Shown here: piece by piece, positions 12,801 through 24,623 of the stretch | How positions within the stretch are numbered: the first letter of the stretch is position 1 | Layout: each line of letters starts with the position of its first letter | NCBI RefSeq assembly: GCF_035582795.1 | Contig: NC_134366.1 | Coordinates: 111,156,256 to 111,220,255 of the forward strand | Source of the DNA: Mycteria americana | Lineage: Eukaryota > Chordata > Aves > Ciconiiformes > Ciconiidae | Direction of reading: 5' to 3' | DNA length: 64,000 nucleotides | Made by a program: the position numbers and the translations under genes | Notes under the pieces: model-generated | What the model saw: the letters and a program-made list of their open reading frames with translations, nothing else | Told to the model about the DNA's origin: nothing | Database searches by the model: none

Positions 12801-14114
12801 TTCATTGCATTTTAGGCAAGTAAGGGATCTTTTGTCTTTTAGGTGACTAAAACTTTTCAAAAGTAACCTGAAGTTGAAGTTGGCTTCATGGAAAACTTGC
12901 AGCAAAATTTCTTGTGATATTTTTTTAATAACTTTTGATGGAATGTTGACTACAGAAACTGCTGCTAGCTAGCTTCTAATACAACAGTCTGTTATAGGAA
13001 TTCTGAGAAAATGCGTTCCAAATGCAGTGCACTGAGTTGTTTTTAAATTAGTCCCACTTAATGAGTTTTGAGAAGTTGAGGGGCTAGTTAAGATGGAGAG
13101 GGGTGTCCACCTGATGTAAATATCTCTTTATGCTTTGCTTTCCAGGAAACTCTTATTACCACTGCGCAGTCTAATTCCAGGTATAGTATGACACCTGATG
13201 TCAAACGTGAAGTTCCTCATGATTATGTTTCTGAAGCTTAGAAAGCTGAATAGCTTCCATCTGCTGGAAGCTTAGATGTCAGAGGATGGTGCATGAAAAT
13301 TTCTGTTCTATGTAAAGTCCAAGTTGGCATCTGTGTACCACTTTACAAGCATGTTAGCTTACTGTCTAGATTTTTTTTCTCACGTTGATATGTATCAACC
13401 TGATATGTCTCTACCAAATGGCTTATGTTGCACAAGCCTTCATTTCTGGAGGCTATCCGGTGAATACAGGATGCTTGGTGCCATTGCTGACTTTTACTGA
13501 CATGGACACCTCACTTTTAAAATTTGCTACAACTGTTGCATCTAAGGGAAATAAGAGGATTGTGTCTATAAGAAGGAAAATCTGTCAGAATTGGGAGAGA
13601 GGAAAAAACACTTTAACACCACTGAATCAAAGTTGATAAAGTTATATCCTGCTGACAATTGCCTACTACTGAAACCTCAGAGGACTGTTCCATGCCCCTC
13701 TGAGGGGGGAGCTTGGGTGCTTGTAAGTGTCATGTGTGATGCTACTGAAATGCTTTTGAATGAATAATATTCTGGGCAGCATGCCATAACTTTAAATGTC
13801 TATAGAGTCTTACTCTTCTCTAGTAAGCAAATTTCTTGTAAGCTCTAGTACAAAGCCTTAACAGTACAAGCTTTTTTACTTGGCTAGGGTATTACTGGCC
13901 AGCCCAGGTGTTCTGTTGGCCTAACTCTGAAGTATTTGTTGGGGCAGGGAGGAAGGACTTCTTTAAGCAATGACTTTTTTTGCTTAAACTTGCTGGTTGT
14001 CACTTCCTAAACTGCTGTTTCAAACTTCCTTCTAGTTCATGGTCCAATTGGGTGATCCCGGCAGTAGCAGCAATTATCGTGGCCCTGATGTATCATTCCT
14101 ACATGTCAGAGTAA
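750..14114 (+). CDS. CYB5A: Cytochrome b5 type A (microsomal, tail-anchored), five coding exons
   Basis: Joined exons 750-893, 8795-8923, 10574-10603, 13146-13180 and 14036-14114 give an intact 138-codon frame ending in TAA at 14112-14114. Cytochrome b5 is a haem protein of the endoplasmic reticulum. It passes electrons to fatty-acid desaturases, to cytochrome P450 enzymes and, via cytochrome b5 reductase, to methaemoglobin. Seen here: a b5 haem domain at about residues 12-91; the HPGG motif with axial haem ligand H49; the second ligand H73 in VGHSTDAR, 24 residues later as in the family; a linker at 92-113; and a hydrophobic anchor at about 115-132 ([18 protein letters not shown]) followed by a short polar tail, the standard ER tail-anchor design. 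The start ATG is the first in frame in exon 1 and gives the length I recall for the avian protein. Two details differ from what I recall of the family: G64 in GGDGTENF (usually Ala) and G in DDRGKL (usually Pro). The named identity is secure; the species is not. Confidence 0.97.
2221..2327. repeat. Low-complexity A/C-rich tract
   Basis: About 105 bp of long A runs alternating with C runs, opened by a G7 run followed by ACCCCCACC. Similar but shorter A/C tracts lie at about 6860-6900 and 35143-35175. This is simple-sequence DNA; the 60- to 79-codon ORFs crossing it on both strands are artefacts. Confidence 0.85.
8165..8300 (-). mobile_element. Old CR1 LINE 3' fragment, antisense
   Basis: The + strand reads AAAGGACCTTTGAAGG, then CAACCCCCAGCTCAA, then AGGTCAGGTTCCTTAGTGCC, TTGTCTAGGCAACCT and GGATGGAGATTCTG. 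In order, these match the complement of the avian CR1 3' region, including the GTCC-AACC block and the clause corresponding to CTGGACAAGGC. Divergence is high and the 3' tail is not clean, so this is an ancient copy inside CYB5A intron 1. Confidence 0.65.
8795..8923 (+). CDS. CYB5A: CYB5A coding exon 2 (residues 49-91)
   Basis: Exactly 43 codons, phase 0 at both ends, from [10 protein letters not shown] to VGELHP, with donor GTGAGT. It holds both haem-ligand histidines, H49 (HPGG) and H73 (GHSTDAR), so this exon alone carries the haem-coordinating core. Skipping it would keep frame but abolish haem binding. Retaining intron 2 would add 19 codons and stop at 8978-8980. Confidence 0.97.
8924..10573 (+). 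other. CYB5A: CYB5A intron 2 (1.65 kb)
   Basis: GTGAGT donor and a strong pyrimidine-rich acceptor ending TTTTCTTGCAG. Otherwise AT-rich with no recognisable repeat or RNA gene. The short ORFs at about 9467-9922 have no recognisable domain. Confidence 0.9.
10574..10603 (+). CDS. CYB5A: CYB5A coding exon 3 (residues 92-101, 30 nt)
   Basis: Encodes [10 protein letters not shown] between acceptor TTGCAG and donor GTAAGT. At 30 nt it is a very short exon, a multiple of three and phase 0 on both sides, so skipping or inclusion would leave the reading frame unchanged. It forms the start of the linker between the haem domain and the membrane anchor. Mammalian and chicken proteins, as I recall them, have DDRPKL here; this copy reads DDRGKL. 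Confidence 0.94.
10604..13145 (+). other. CYB5A: CYB5A intron 3 (2.5 kb)
   Basis: GTAAGT donor and acceptor GCTTTGCTTTCCAG. AT-rich unique-looking sequence with a short TA/CA stretch near 11440. The ORF pair at 11800-12196 on opposite strands has no recognisable domain and is probably chance. No RNA gene was recognised. Confidence 0.88.
13146..13180 (+). CDS. CYB5A: CYB5A coding exon 4 (residues 102-112 plus 2 nt of codon 113)
   Basis: 35 nt encoding [11 protein letters not shown] and the first two bases of a split Ser codon (AG|T). Donor is CAG|GTATAG. It encodes the proteolytically sensitive linker before the membrane anchor. Being 35 nt, its loss would shift the frame. Read-through into the intron stays open for 20 codons to TAG 13239-13241 (see findings). 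Confidence 0.95.
13181..14035 (+). other. CYB5A: CYB5A intron 4 (855 bp)
   Basis: GTATAG donor, acceptor CTTCCTTCTAG. In mammals a soluble erythrocyte isoform of this gene arises by alternative use of sequence at this linker position. In this window the 5' end of the intron is open in frame for 20 codons. The ORF at 13385-13636 lies wholly inside the intron and has no recognisable domain. Confidence 0.88.
14036..14114 (+). CDS. CYB5A: CYB5A coding exon 5 (residues 113-138, membrane anchor)
   Basis: Starts with T completing the split Ser codon, then [20 protein letters not shown] and a short tail SYMSE ending in TAA. This is the single transmembrane tail anchor that inserts post-translationally into the ER membrane. 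The proline inside the hydrophobic stretch (P121) is typical of cytochrome b5 anchors. Confidence 0.97.
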
Positions 14115-15172
14115 GCGCCTTACTGAGAACTAATGCAAGAAGAGACTGGTCTGGGAGAGAATATAAGCAATCCTAACCCAATATGTTTCCAGACAAAAGC
14201 CTGATGTCTGAAGAAAAATTCAACTTTTTCAGGAAACTGAGCAATTCTTTTCTGCTGTGCACTTTTCTTAATGTTGCCTTATTTGCTGTTCCGAAGTGAT
14301 AAAAAGGCAGCATTTCTCTTTGTATAACAATTTTTATTCACTAATGAATTATTTGATAACTGTATTGGTTTCTGTGTTAGAATATTGTTTTGTATGTAAC
14401 ACTGATTCTGGTTATTTCTCTTTAATCTGTAATGGGGTCCATAGGACTCTCTTTACGTATAAACTTTACAGCTTTAAATGACTACCAAAACTGTGGACAT
14501 GTATTTGTCCATGTACACAACTTAACTTAAAAATAATGTTGTCTTCTTAAATGTAGTATGTTTGAATGAAATGCTAATTAAATGTAATGGAAAAAGCTGA
14601 GTGGAGTAGTAGGTATAGGTGTGTGTAAGCAGTTGGGCCCTACCAATCAGTCTATAATGAGCTGATTTTTTTCCCTTTCCTTTTAACATCTGTTCTTATA
14701 GTTGTAGATACTCCTACTAGCAAACTGTTCTGTTTGGCTCCCATTGAAAAATTCAGGCAAAATATGAAACGCCATGTTTGGCCCAATTAGGTCTTTCTCA
14801 GTTTTGTGAAAAGTAGCTCTTTTTTGTAAAAAAGGCAGAAAAAAAGTGCTATGTAAATTCCACTACAGGTAATGTAACTGCTACTAAATAATACTGTTCC
14901 TGCCAAGCACTCAGGTGACTCTAGAATTTGTTCTGGAACTTTTAGACTTTTATAAAAAAATCTTTAACTTTGTCATGTACATTGTGAGGGAAAAACTGAT
15001 ACATAGAATCTTTTTCTGACTGTTCTGTGATGTGCTCCTTGGTGCTTTACTATGAAGAGATTACTATTTTCACTGCTAAATACAAGATAACTGAAAGTTT
15101 GCATTTTGTGGTGAACATTTTTAGTCATATATAAATGATCATGAATAAAAGTTTAATTGCTTACTCTTGCTG
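14115..15172 (+). other. CYB5A: CYB5A 3' UTR
   Basis: AT-rich sequence following the stop codon with no alternative coding potential. A canonical AATAAA at 15144-15149 is the best polyadenylation signal, placing the mRNA end at about 15165-15175. An ATTAAA at 14577-14582 could support a shorter UTR of about 480 nt. The 3' end position is inferred. Confidence 0.7.
15144..15149 (+). terminator. CYB5A: Polyadenylation signal AATAAA for CYB5A
   Basis: First canonical AATAAA downstream of the stop codon, about 1.03 kb after it, followed by a T-rich stretch (GTTTAATTGCTTACTCTTG). No other canonical hexamer lies between the stop and this site. Confidence 0.7.
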
Positions 15173-18100
15173 GCTCAAATACATTCATTTCAAACTTTTT
15201 TGAAGGCCTTGGAAGGGATGCTCTTGCATATTGGGATGCTTCTCAGAAGTACCTGTTTAGTGCATCCTGAAAGTCAAGATACTTTCCTTATGCAGGGAAG
15301 TTGCATATAAAAAGTGGGGAAAAGTGTACTGTGGAGCAGTTGGCATAGATAAATGTTCATCAGCATAACCTCAGCACCAACTAATGACTTAACAGTGGTT
15401 TGGCCCTTCAAGCTCTGCTTCCCTGACATACATCAGGACTTGAAACACTATTCCGAGGGCTGCCTCTTGGCAGCACCAGGGAAGATGCATGCAGTTTAGG
15501 CCCTGTGTCAAGTCAAATCAAATTGAAAGAATACATTGTACATAGCTTTAAAAAAAAAAAAGTGCTGTGACTTCAGGAGATTGTCTTGTGCATACCTAGG
15601 AATATGTCAATTTAGGAATCCTTTAAGAATTCCTTATTGTGGGATTCCTGTTGTGGGAATTCCATTACTGTTGCAGCAAATAAGGAGCTCTCGTATAGCT
15701 TCAACTGTGAAAGTGTTTAGAACCTCTTAACATTTGTGTTCATGTGTTCTGCCAGACTTGGTTTACAGATGTAGAGAGGTATGCACTCACAGTAGATCCT
15801 GTCAAGTTCTTTACCTTGGAAATTCTAGCCTGCAGTACAAATGGTAGTGTTTGGGATTGTGTCTAGCACTAACCTATTTTGTCCTGTTCTTGCCCTAGCT
15901 TTTCCTCTGAATGTGGTGAAGCTGAGTTTAAAAATTCAGGCCTTATTGATTTTTTTTTTTTACAGATAGGTTTTAAAAAGGATATATTAACTCTGAGTTA
16001 GGATTTAGACTGGTAAATCAGATTTGAAGTACTGAATTTTCTGTTTGTTTTCAAAACAACATTTAAATTTACATATCTAGGTGAGGCCAAAAAAAAACCT
16101 CCCACAACTTCAGAAAGCTTAACCTTTTGTATCTTTTTTTTTTTTGCAAGAGTTTCAAACTGGGATAATTATGTCCACAGCAGCAGACAGGGTAGTGCAA
16201 TCAAAGTGGATTCATAAGGCAAAACACTTCTTGCAAAAAGCCTTTCTTCCATGCTGTGTATGTTTTGGGAGCTTTAGTGTAGTATAGCTCTGTTTGGGCC
16301 CCATGTACTGGATGTTTATTGGGGGCTGGAGCACATTATGCGATCCCCTGGAGTACGGGTGCAAGCTCAGTTCCATCTAAAAGCAGTCCAGCTGGTATGT
16401 GCAGGGAATTTCTACAATGCGCACCAAAACCACAGTGAGTGGAGACAAGTAGGCAATGCTTCAAAAACTAACACAAAGTGCTAATGTAGGTGCACATGGC
16501 TTGTTCCCTGTAGTTGGTCTGGCCATATTCCCTTCCACCAGTGCTGGTGTAAGTTTTTTCTCAGAGGTGGACATGACTGTTTCAGGTTTTTAAATGTAAA
16601 CTGATAAATTTGTGAACTCCAAAAATAATCAGGCTTATAATTTTCCTTTTTAATACCCTAAGGTTAGAGCTGCTTTCCATAGGGGGTCATACAGGAGGTT
16701 TTATGTGACTGTAGCTTTTGATTATAAATATGAGAGGAAGAGAAATGGTATATGGGTGTGGTGAGGAAGGGATTACTGTGCTATTGAAATACTAGTCAAA
16801 TGAATTAAGGATAGTCAATGTTTTTATGGTCTAAGAGCAAAAAGAAAAGAAAGGAGAGAGCCTGCTTTCTTCTCAGAACAAAGTCCTTTGTCCTCTGATC
16901 TGAAGGTACTTGCTCTAATTGTCTGGCAGTTATCTTTAATACTCATTTTTGTGTGGAGAGGCTGGTTTTGGTGGTTAATGCTTTAAATCGGGTGTCATCT
17001 CATGTTGTTTACTTGTACAACTTCTCAATGTTTATATTGCCTTTGTATCCTGAAAGAAATTACATAGGCATTGCATTTTTGGCCTTCATTTGCCTCTTGT
17101 ATGTTGTTCACAAGAATTGCATAGTGGCAGAGAGCTCCATTAGATGGAGATGGCCTTGGCTTCCTCTTGGTGTCTGTGGAGTAAAGCCAGCACAACTTGT
17201 TCACTTGCTCCCTCTGCTATGATGAGAAAAAGGTAGTGTGCTGTCCCTTTTTCTGGCTCGCTTGCTTTGGCACAGTGGTCCAACGCCTTTCGATAGTGCT
17301 GAATGCTGTGCTGCAGTTGGGATTTTGCAGAATGCTAGAGAGAAACTGCAAGGGGGTAAAAGCTAGGCAAATGGAAGCTGACCACAAATTTTAAGTCATA
17401 GTGTATCTTTCTTCAGAGGCAAAAAAATGGGAAGGCGCTATTGGCTTTATTCTCTGAATGTTTGACTACTGAGAGTAAACGAATGCTTATAAATTCTTGG
17501 CCATTTTGAGCAAAACTTGCTGTATTTTCTGCAAGGCAGGCAATGAAGATTATTAACCAAAACTCAGTGAGAATGAATGAGCTGTATCGAAGTATCATAC
17601 AAAACATGTAGAACATCATTCAGGAGAAAACGCTGTAACACTATTATAGAAAAGGATTTCAGAAACTGTGTAAGAGGAGCAAGGAGGAGAAGGAAGCTCA
17701 TTCTCCTGTATGCTTAGCTCTAATGCCTGGCCAGATCTGAGGTGAAGCTAGTAACTGACAGATCATACGTTTGAATTTTACTTTCCTTTCATACCTCATT
17801 ACATTCCTTCTCATGATTAATTCATTATGTGTTGAAATATTTTGAGTTTTGAGTGACTTGGCTTATAAGTAGGTGGGCAGACAAGCACATGAATTCATGA
17901 GAAGTGTAGGAACATTGGATCTCAGTAGATGATTAATGGTGGATTTTCTGTTCGTTCTGAAAACTAGTTAGACTTGTTCTTAATCTTCTTACATGTAAGA
18001 GTGTGCATAAAACAGTCCTTGACATTTTCTTTGCCGGCTTTCTAAAACTGGGGACATAAATGCAACTACTAGTCTCTACTGATGGCTGCTAAAACAGAGC

Positions 18101-21100
18101 TCAGAATGGACTCAATTGCACTGCAGAGTCTCATGTATAAGGAACAGATTTTGACTTTTATCCTGTGTAGTATAATTTCTGTGCCTGTGTCTTACAGTTT
18201 ACTGCACTCAGGCAGACAGTGTACTGTCAAGAGCTGTCAGTTCTGTTCACCAAGAGGAAAATAGCATTGTCAGACAGGAAGAATTACACACAGGAAAACC
18301 TTGGGGAAGGGATTTTGGTGCTCTGGACAGAACACCTCAGAATTCGTGCAGCCCCCAGAGTCCAGGAACAGTACCCAGTAGCACAGTTACCACAGAAATC
18401 TCGCCTTCTTCCATAGACCGCCGTCTATGGATAAAGCTGACTGATTGACTGATACTATTGCAGGGTGAGAGCGTTCCACAGTATCTCTGGAGTTCTACCT
18501 ACTTAGGCCCTGGGTAAATGCAGCCTTGCGTTGTTTGAAATGACAAGGTTTTTACCTGCCAGCTGTGGGAAAATGTCTCTTTAAACAGAATGTGTTCTGG
18601 AAACTGCTTCAAGGTCTAGGAGGGGGTGGCTAGAGAGAAAAAGGTAAGCCAGCAAGGGGAGTGCTTTCCTAAATGACTCCTTGAAAATAAGGAGAGAACA
18701 TTCTCCTCTCACATCAGTTGTCACAGATTTCGGAAGCCAATTAGTTCTTTTCTTGTCACTCATCTAGTCTTTAACATGACTTGCAGGGGTGTTCATAAGA
18801 GCACGATAAGTACGTTGTCTACATAGGTGTTGAGGGTGGACGTGAAATAAGAGTTTAGCCTGCTGCTTAGAAGCCTGTAGGGTGGTGGACTGGTAACTGG
18901 ACACAAGAAGATGTGTAAACGGAATGGCTTCCCAACTCATATTTATTTGGATCCATTTTCAGAGTAGTGTTGCAATGAGTAACATTCTCTGCATCAGTCT
19001 GAGGAGGACAAGCAATTTATGAATGATAAAGGGAAGTTGGTATTGGAGCAGTCACAGCTTCTGGGATTAGAATGAGAAAAACTTGTTTTATTTTTTAGGT
19101 GATTCTGCAGAACTACTTTTTGACCCTGTTGAAGTGACAAAGACACTTGAGTAATACAGGTTATAATATACTTTGTTGGGATGGTGAGGAGATCTTCAGA
19201 CCTGAGGATATGGGTGAACACATTACTAGAATACAAGCTGGGGTGTTTAAAGCTAGCTACTCCCTGGCAGCTCCTGGTGGTGGGCTGCTCTTAATCGTGG
19301 TTGCATGCAAGATAATTTATTGCACCTTTGCTGAAGGATATATGATCACATGGTTGAGAAGCTCAACATCTAGTAGATGTGTAAGTCTGGCCGAACAAGA
19401 CCTTCCTGCCTCAAGGTCCCATGAGAGTCTTGATCCAGGATGGTGTCTCGGATCACATACAACACACATCAACAGGATCAGACTCTTCACAAGTTGTGCT
19501 TTTTCATACAGTAAGTTGTTATTCAAAAATAGTGTCAGCAGGTGAGAAAGAGCGGGAACAGTTGCTGGAGAAAACAGAAATAGCCTGTGAAGCAAGGACT
19601 ATCATCCAGGATTTTCTTTCTGAGCTCGGTGCCCCAAATGCTAAGCTACAGAGAGTCTTACTCTTTCCTCTCCGCTATGAATTCGGCATTGTTTTTTCTC
19701 TCGCTGGAACAGATGAACTGCTTGAATATTTACCCTGATTCTTGGACAAAGTTTTACAGCCTGGGTGAACTGTGGCCTAGTTTAGAGTGAGCTTGGACGC
19801 ACTCTGCATCATTCCCGTAGGCGTGACCTTACTGGTTTCCGCTGGGCCCCGCTTCTGGTTTGCATGAGGCACAGAAATACAGCTCCAGACTTGTCACACG
19901 CTTCCACGTGGGAACCTTTCGGTTTGTTCTTGAAGTCGGTGCGAGCTCATTATGAGTCCCTTAAAAACAGATGGCCTTCTTACTTCCAGCTGCTAATATG
20001 AATTAAAAAAAAAAAGCATAGGGTTGACATTAATAACAAATCACCAAAATGCATTCTTTTTGTACTTTAAAAATCCACATATTTTAAACCCATCAGTGCA
20101 GGGACTTCACTCTCGTGTGTAAAATACCTAGTGCAAACAGATTCTGATCTTGTTTGGAGTGCTCTGTAGTTCTAATAACACTGCTGAAAAGGGTATCAGT
20201 AATGGGGCTTGCAGGCAAGCAGGTAAGTCTAAATTCCCTTATAAATACAAATTTGTACGTGTCAGTGTTAGATTTTTTGTTTACTATGTAAACTACCAGA
20301 ACAATTAAAAATCTGAAGTATGGAGGGAATTAAGACTACAAACTCTGTCTTGCAACTGAGCACAAAATGAGACACCACCTGAGAACGCCGCGAGGAACTG
20401 TGGCTGTGTGCCGTGCTATGGAGTGTTATTTAAAAGTAAGCAAGGGGGTACGCATGTCGCTCAGCATGCTGTTTCTTCTGGCATCCTGCACTCTAGTCAT
20501 TCTATCTTTCGGGCGAACCTTCCCTTAATAATCTCATTTTGAATCCACTCATACCATGCTATTAGAAGAAGGCTAAATTTACTTTAATACTTGTTTTATT
20601 AACACAATAAAAAAGGACTTCTAGGTTTTTAAAGTGTCATGTAAGTGTTATGAGTTCTAGTATTTGTTGATCGTACCCTGGCTGTGGTGTTACCTTTGGA
20701 GATCAGTGAGCAGGCATGTCATGAAGAAAACAGGATTTCCACAGAAATTAGATTGCTATATCATAAAAATGCTTTCTTTTTAAATTTAAAACTTTAAATA
20801 AACTTTAAACTGAGGCAACAGTGTTCATTTTAGAGGGATCAACCCGGTCTATGCAACAAAGTGCTGTCAAATGCTCTGGAATAAGGATAGCCTTCTTCCA
20901 GAAACATGTTCTCTTAGGCATATGTATTTTTTAGCATCTTGTTGCATAAATCAGCTATGTGTAGACCACAAATCCATTCAAGCAGCTGCTCAGCATATGA
21001 CAAATTTTGTCTCCTACGAGTATAACAAAATAGGCATCATTTTTATCAATGTGTTGCACTATAAACAATATAAATAGAAAGTAGTATCAAAACAAGTTTT

Positions 21101-24100
21101 AGTGGCTTTTAAGTGGCTAAGACATTAGCAAAAGATATACTGTATAACCTGGTTATCATCCTCCTCCTGATTTCTCCATTTCATGAAATAGTTTGAGTCT
21201 TATTATTACAATTTAATGTGCCCAAGCCAGAGTGCAGGCATTTCATATCTCTGCCCTAGTAATAAACATTTCATAGGGTACATTCAACGACTTCACAAGG
21301 TCAGAACTTGATTTGATTTCCACTCTAAAAGACAAATGAAAGGTTTGCCAACTTACTACATTACTTTTTTTTTTTTTAAACTGTAGTATTTCTAATACTG
21401 AAGTTTGCATCCAAAAGTTCCTCCAGTTTCTGATGATATTCTGAGTTACCACGTCATCAAGCAGTTCGGAGATTAGAAGTGTCATAGTAAAATAGAAATA
21501 GTGTATGGGACTCATCAGGGCTCTTTAAATTGTTGGCAAGAGAAAAGAGTAAGGAAGGTAAGTGCAAGTTTAACAAGTTTTAGGTGGTAAAATAAAAGTA
21601 AGGTTTGCTCCAGGCAGTGGGCATCAAAGACAAAGCGCATGGGTTTGAAAACTCTGAGAAACTCTTCTCAAAAAGTAAGAGTTGCTTTTCTTATGCCACC
21701 TTCTGAGTGTCCGGCAACACTTTGCTGGTGCCGATTTTCAAAAGCAGAGGATTTCTAGAGTTATCTTTGGGTAGTGACAGTCTTCCTGCCCCGCTCCTCA
21801 CATGTTGCAGCTCCCGTACTCTACTAAGCCACCACGCTCTGGCTGCCGAAGCTTCCTCAGGGTCAGAGGGTATCCTTACTCCAGAGCATTTCGGCAGTGC
21901 CTTGTTGCGTCGACCAGGCTGATCCCTCCAAAATAGGCACCATTGCCTCAGTTTAAAGATGCTTTGTACCGGTGAAGCTGCATCCACAAGAAGAGGGCTT
22001 GTGCTGGCAAAACAAGGCCACCGTCACCCACTTGTTCCACCTGTACTCCAAGCCTCTTGCAACCTAGTGCCGAGGTAGCTGCACTTCTCAGAGGCACAAC
22101 CGTGAAGGAGACACAGTATTTATTAGAAATACTTGAGGAAAGCAAAAAGATTTACTAAGCTAAGGTATCAGGGTCTTAAGGTCGCTTAATGCCAAAAACT
22201 AGTTGGATTATTGCTCTCTGCTGCTGAAAGGACCTAGGTATCATCCTAATTATCTAGCTGCATATATATAGATATATGTTAACAATGGAAACAGGGAAAG
22301 CTCTCTCAAAAAAAACAATTCTGAAGCTTATCGGCTCATCCATGAGAACTGAACACTGAAGAATCCTTTTCTTTTTGAAAACGTCTGTTCAAATTTTTAG
22401 CTAAGAATGAATAGCTCTCTTCTGCCTTCTCGCTCAAGTCCTTAACGCCTTCTTCTGTGGGGCAAAACCTGTGTCTGGATTTTGTAGCTGTGCCAAAACA
22501 CAGCTGAGGTACAGGTCTCAGCCCAAACACAGAGCTGTTCTGTTGCCAGACAACACGACCAGTGAGGAACAAAACGCTTTCCAAAGAGGTTGAGTCGATC
22601 TATTCATTTTTTTCCTCGTCAAGGTAAAATTGCACACATAGATGCCGTATGGGGTTACCGGGCTTTTGTAAGCGCTGCTGCTGTGCTTTCTTCCTTCAAA
22701 GCTTTTCTCTCCCCAGCATGGGTGATGCAGAGCATGCCACAGGCAGGGGCGGCTGGGGAATCGGTATAAATACCCCGCTCAGTCCCACTCCCTTAGGTTT
22801 ACCTTTAATTGAAAGTTAGGCAGAGGCAGAAGAAAACTCAGTGCCTTTAAAAAAATGTTGGGCCACATGCTGCTTGACAGTAAGTCCAGGCTAACTCCCA
22901 CTGCCCTTGCTGAAGTAACAGGGCTCTGAGTCGTGGAGGGGCTCAGTCTGTGCCCAGGGGAATTTCTGGATGATTCCCTCATTCTTAGTGGACTTTTTTT
23001 TTTTAAGTTTTCAAGGTTCAGAGGAGGAAGAAATGCTGCACACCCACCACAGAACAGGGGATTTTGTATTGATGTGTGTTTTCTCAAGGCTTGCCAGCGC
23101 TGGCTTGTTGGCTGAAGGCACTTTGCCAACTCCCTCTGCGGCCGAGGGCTTAATTAGCTACAGCTGAGGCTTTTTTGAACAAATGTCTGGCTGTGGAGGA
23201 GTTGGGTCATAAAGGTGATGTTTTAGGGCTGCTTATTGTGTTTCCATAAATCTTTCTTTTCTGTTAGTACGTTTTTATTTGCGAGACTCCTTTCACAGGC
23301 ATCTCTGAGGACTGCTAAGCTCTCAGAGCAAACATTTCTCTGGGGGGTTGCGAGAGGCTGCTCAGGAGTTTCTTTTGAAGGTGTGCCAGGATCAGCTGTG
23401 TCACGCAAGCGCGCGTTAATGAAAAGAAATTCCGTGACCTTAGAGGCGAGGCATCATAAAGTTGCGCTAAGGGAACAGCAAACGCTGGGGTCCTTGAGGG
23501 AATCTTGTGAAGTTGATTAGCTGTCAAAAAGGTTTTCTACGGTGATGAGGAATATCGATATGTCAGGCTGTGGGCTTAACTAGAGAGACATAATGAAGCT
23601 GACATCTTGAATGAGAGTAGTGTTGTCTGTAAAAATTCCCATTTGCTAAAACATCCAAAGCTGAAAGAAGATGGAAAAAACCCCTTAAGATTTCTTTTTT
23701 CAGTGTAATTATAGGTCAAAATATTTTTTTGTCTTAGTAAATTATTTGTAAATATGAAGTGTGTAAACAGAAAAGAACATAATGTGTTTGGGTTTTTTTA
23801 AAGTAAACAAGGTCTTTACACTTGGTTTTGATTCCTTTTAAAAAAGGGGGAAATGATAAAAAGCTTTTCCCTCCTACTCATTCAGTAAATTTTTTAACTC
23901 AGGGTCTACGTGTAGAATAATTTTCATATAAGTATACGTAGCTAAGGCTTTGTTCTTGATGTTTTTTCTATCTTTTGTCACTGCAAAACTTGGATAAACC
24001 TCTTATCCTCTCTTTATCGCTGTCCTACGCTGGTAACAACAATCAATCATTTTATGGTTATCCAGGCAGTTAATCTTTCCTCTTCTTCCCAGTGCCCAAG

Positions 24101-24486
24101 CAGACCAATAATCTGTTGTTTACTCGGACTTTGACTGTGTCCTTCTGGACTGTGTGGAGGCAACAGGCCCGGGCCAGAGTCCAAGGCAAAAGGTTTAAAT
24201 TGACCCTGTTGCATGACAACTGCATTCAGAGGTTCGCTGCTTAATTAACCGTTTCTGTTGCCTAAGAGCCATTATCATGGTGCAGTATCCAAACTGGAAG
24301 AAAAAACATCCAGAGTAATGCATTCCCTGAGACCTAAGCCAAGTCCAGAGACACCAGAGAGCAGGAAGCCCAAGGGAAAGGTGAGACTGTCTTGGGGACA
24401 GTGAACTGATTTGGGCTCTCCCTGGGCAGCCCCTCTCCTTTTCCCCTCCTGTTGGCACAGCATGACCCTTTGCCGAGCCCTTTTCA
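15173..24486. other. Intergenic, no gene recognised
   Basis: 9.3 kb of mostly AT-rich, apparently unique DNA downstream of CYB5A. It contains poly-T/A runs (about 15951, 16132 and 21365), a short 8-bp-arm hairpin CCATAGAC/GTCTATGG at 18411-18430, and a GC-box/TATA arrangement at 22746-22772. ORFs at 19147-19545 and 19421-19738 overlap in different frames, match no family I recognise, and are probably chance. Confidence 0.7.
22746..22772 (+). promoter_or_regulatory. Possible isolated core promoter (GC box + TATAAATA)
   Basis: A GGGGCGG-type GC box at 22746-22752 is followed 12 bp later by TATAAATA at 22765-22772, with a pyrimidine-rich TCAGTCCC-like initiator about 15 bp beyond. The spacing resembles a minimal TATA promoter. 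No long ORF follows, and such motifs can occur by chance or in old repeats, so a transcript is only suggested. Confidence 0.25.
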
Positions 24487-24623
24487 TCCCTGGAGATATT
24501 TAAAAGACGTTTGGATGAGGTGCTTAGGGACATGGTGTAGTGGTGGACTTGGTAGTGTTAGGTTTACGGTTGGACTTGATGATCTTAAAGGTCTTTTCCA
24601 ACCTATACGATTCTGTGATTCTG
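24487..24623 (+). mobile_element. CR1 LINE 3' end
   Basis: Reads CATCCCTGGAGATATTTAAA, then GACGTTTGGATGAGGTGCTT, GGTTGGACTTGATGATCTTA, AAGGTCTTTTCCAACCTATA and ATTCTGTGATTCTG. This is the 3' untranslated end of an avian CR1 non-LTR retrotransposon, with the start of its ATTCTGTG octamer tail. It is 5'-truncated to about 137 bp, as most CR1 copies are. It belongs to the same subfamily as the copy at 27791, sharing the GTGTTAGGTTTACGG segment. Confidence 0.95.

Noticed and set aside
18411..18430. 8-bp-arm hairpin CCATAGAC/GTCTATGG
   Set aside because: Arms of this length are expected by chance in 64 kb; mentioned only within the intergenic entry.
19147..19738. Overlapping + strand ORFs of 132 and 105 codons
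   Set aside because: Different frames over the same DNA, no domain recognised, no promoter or splice context. An old LTR was considered because of an AATAAA-like hexamer on the minus strand, but no ends or flanking duplication could be found.
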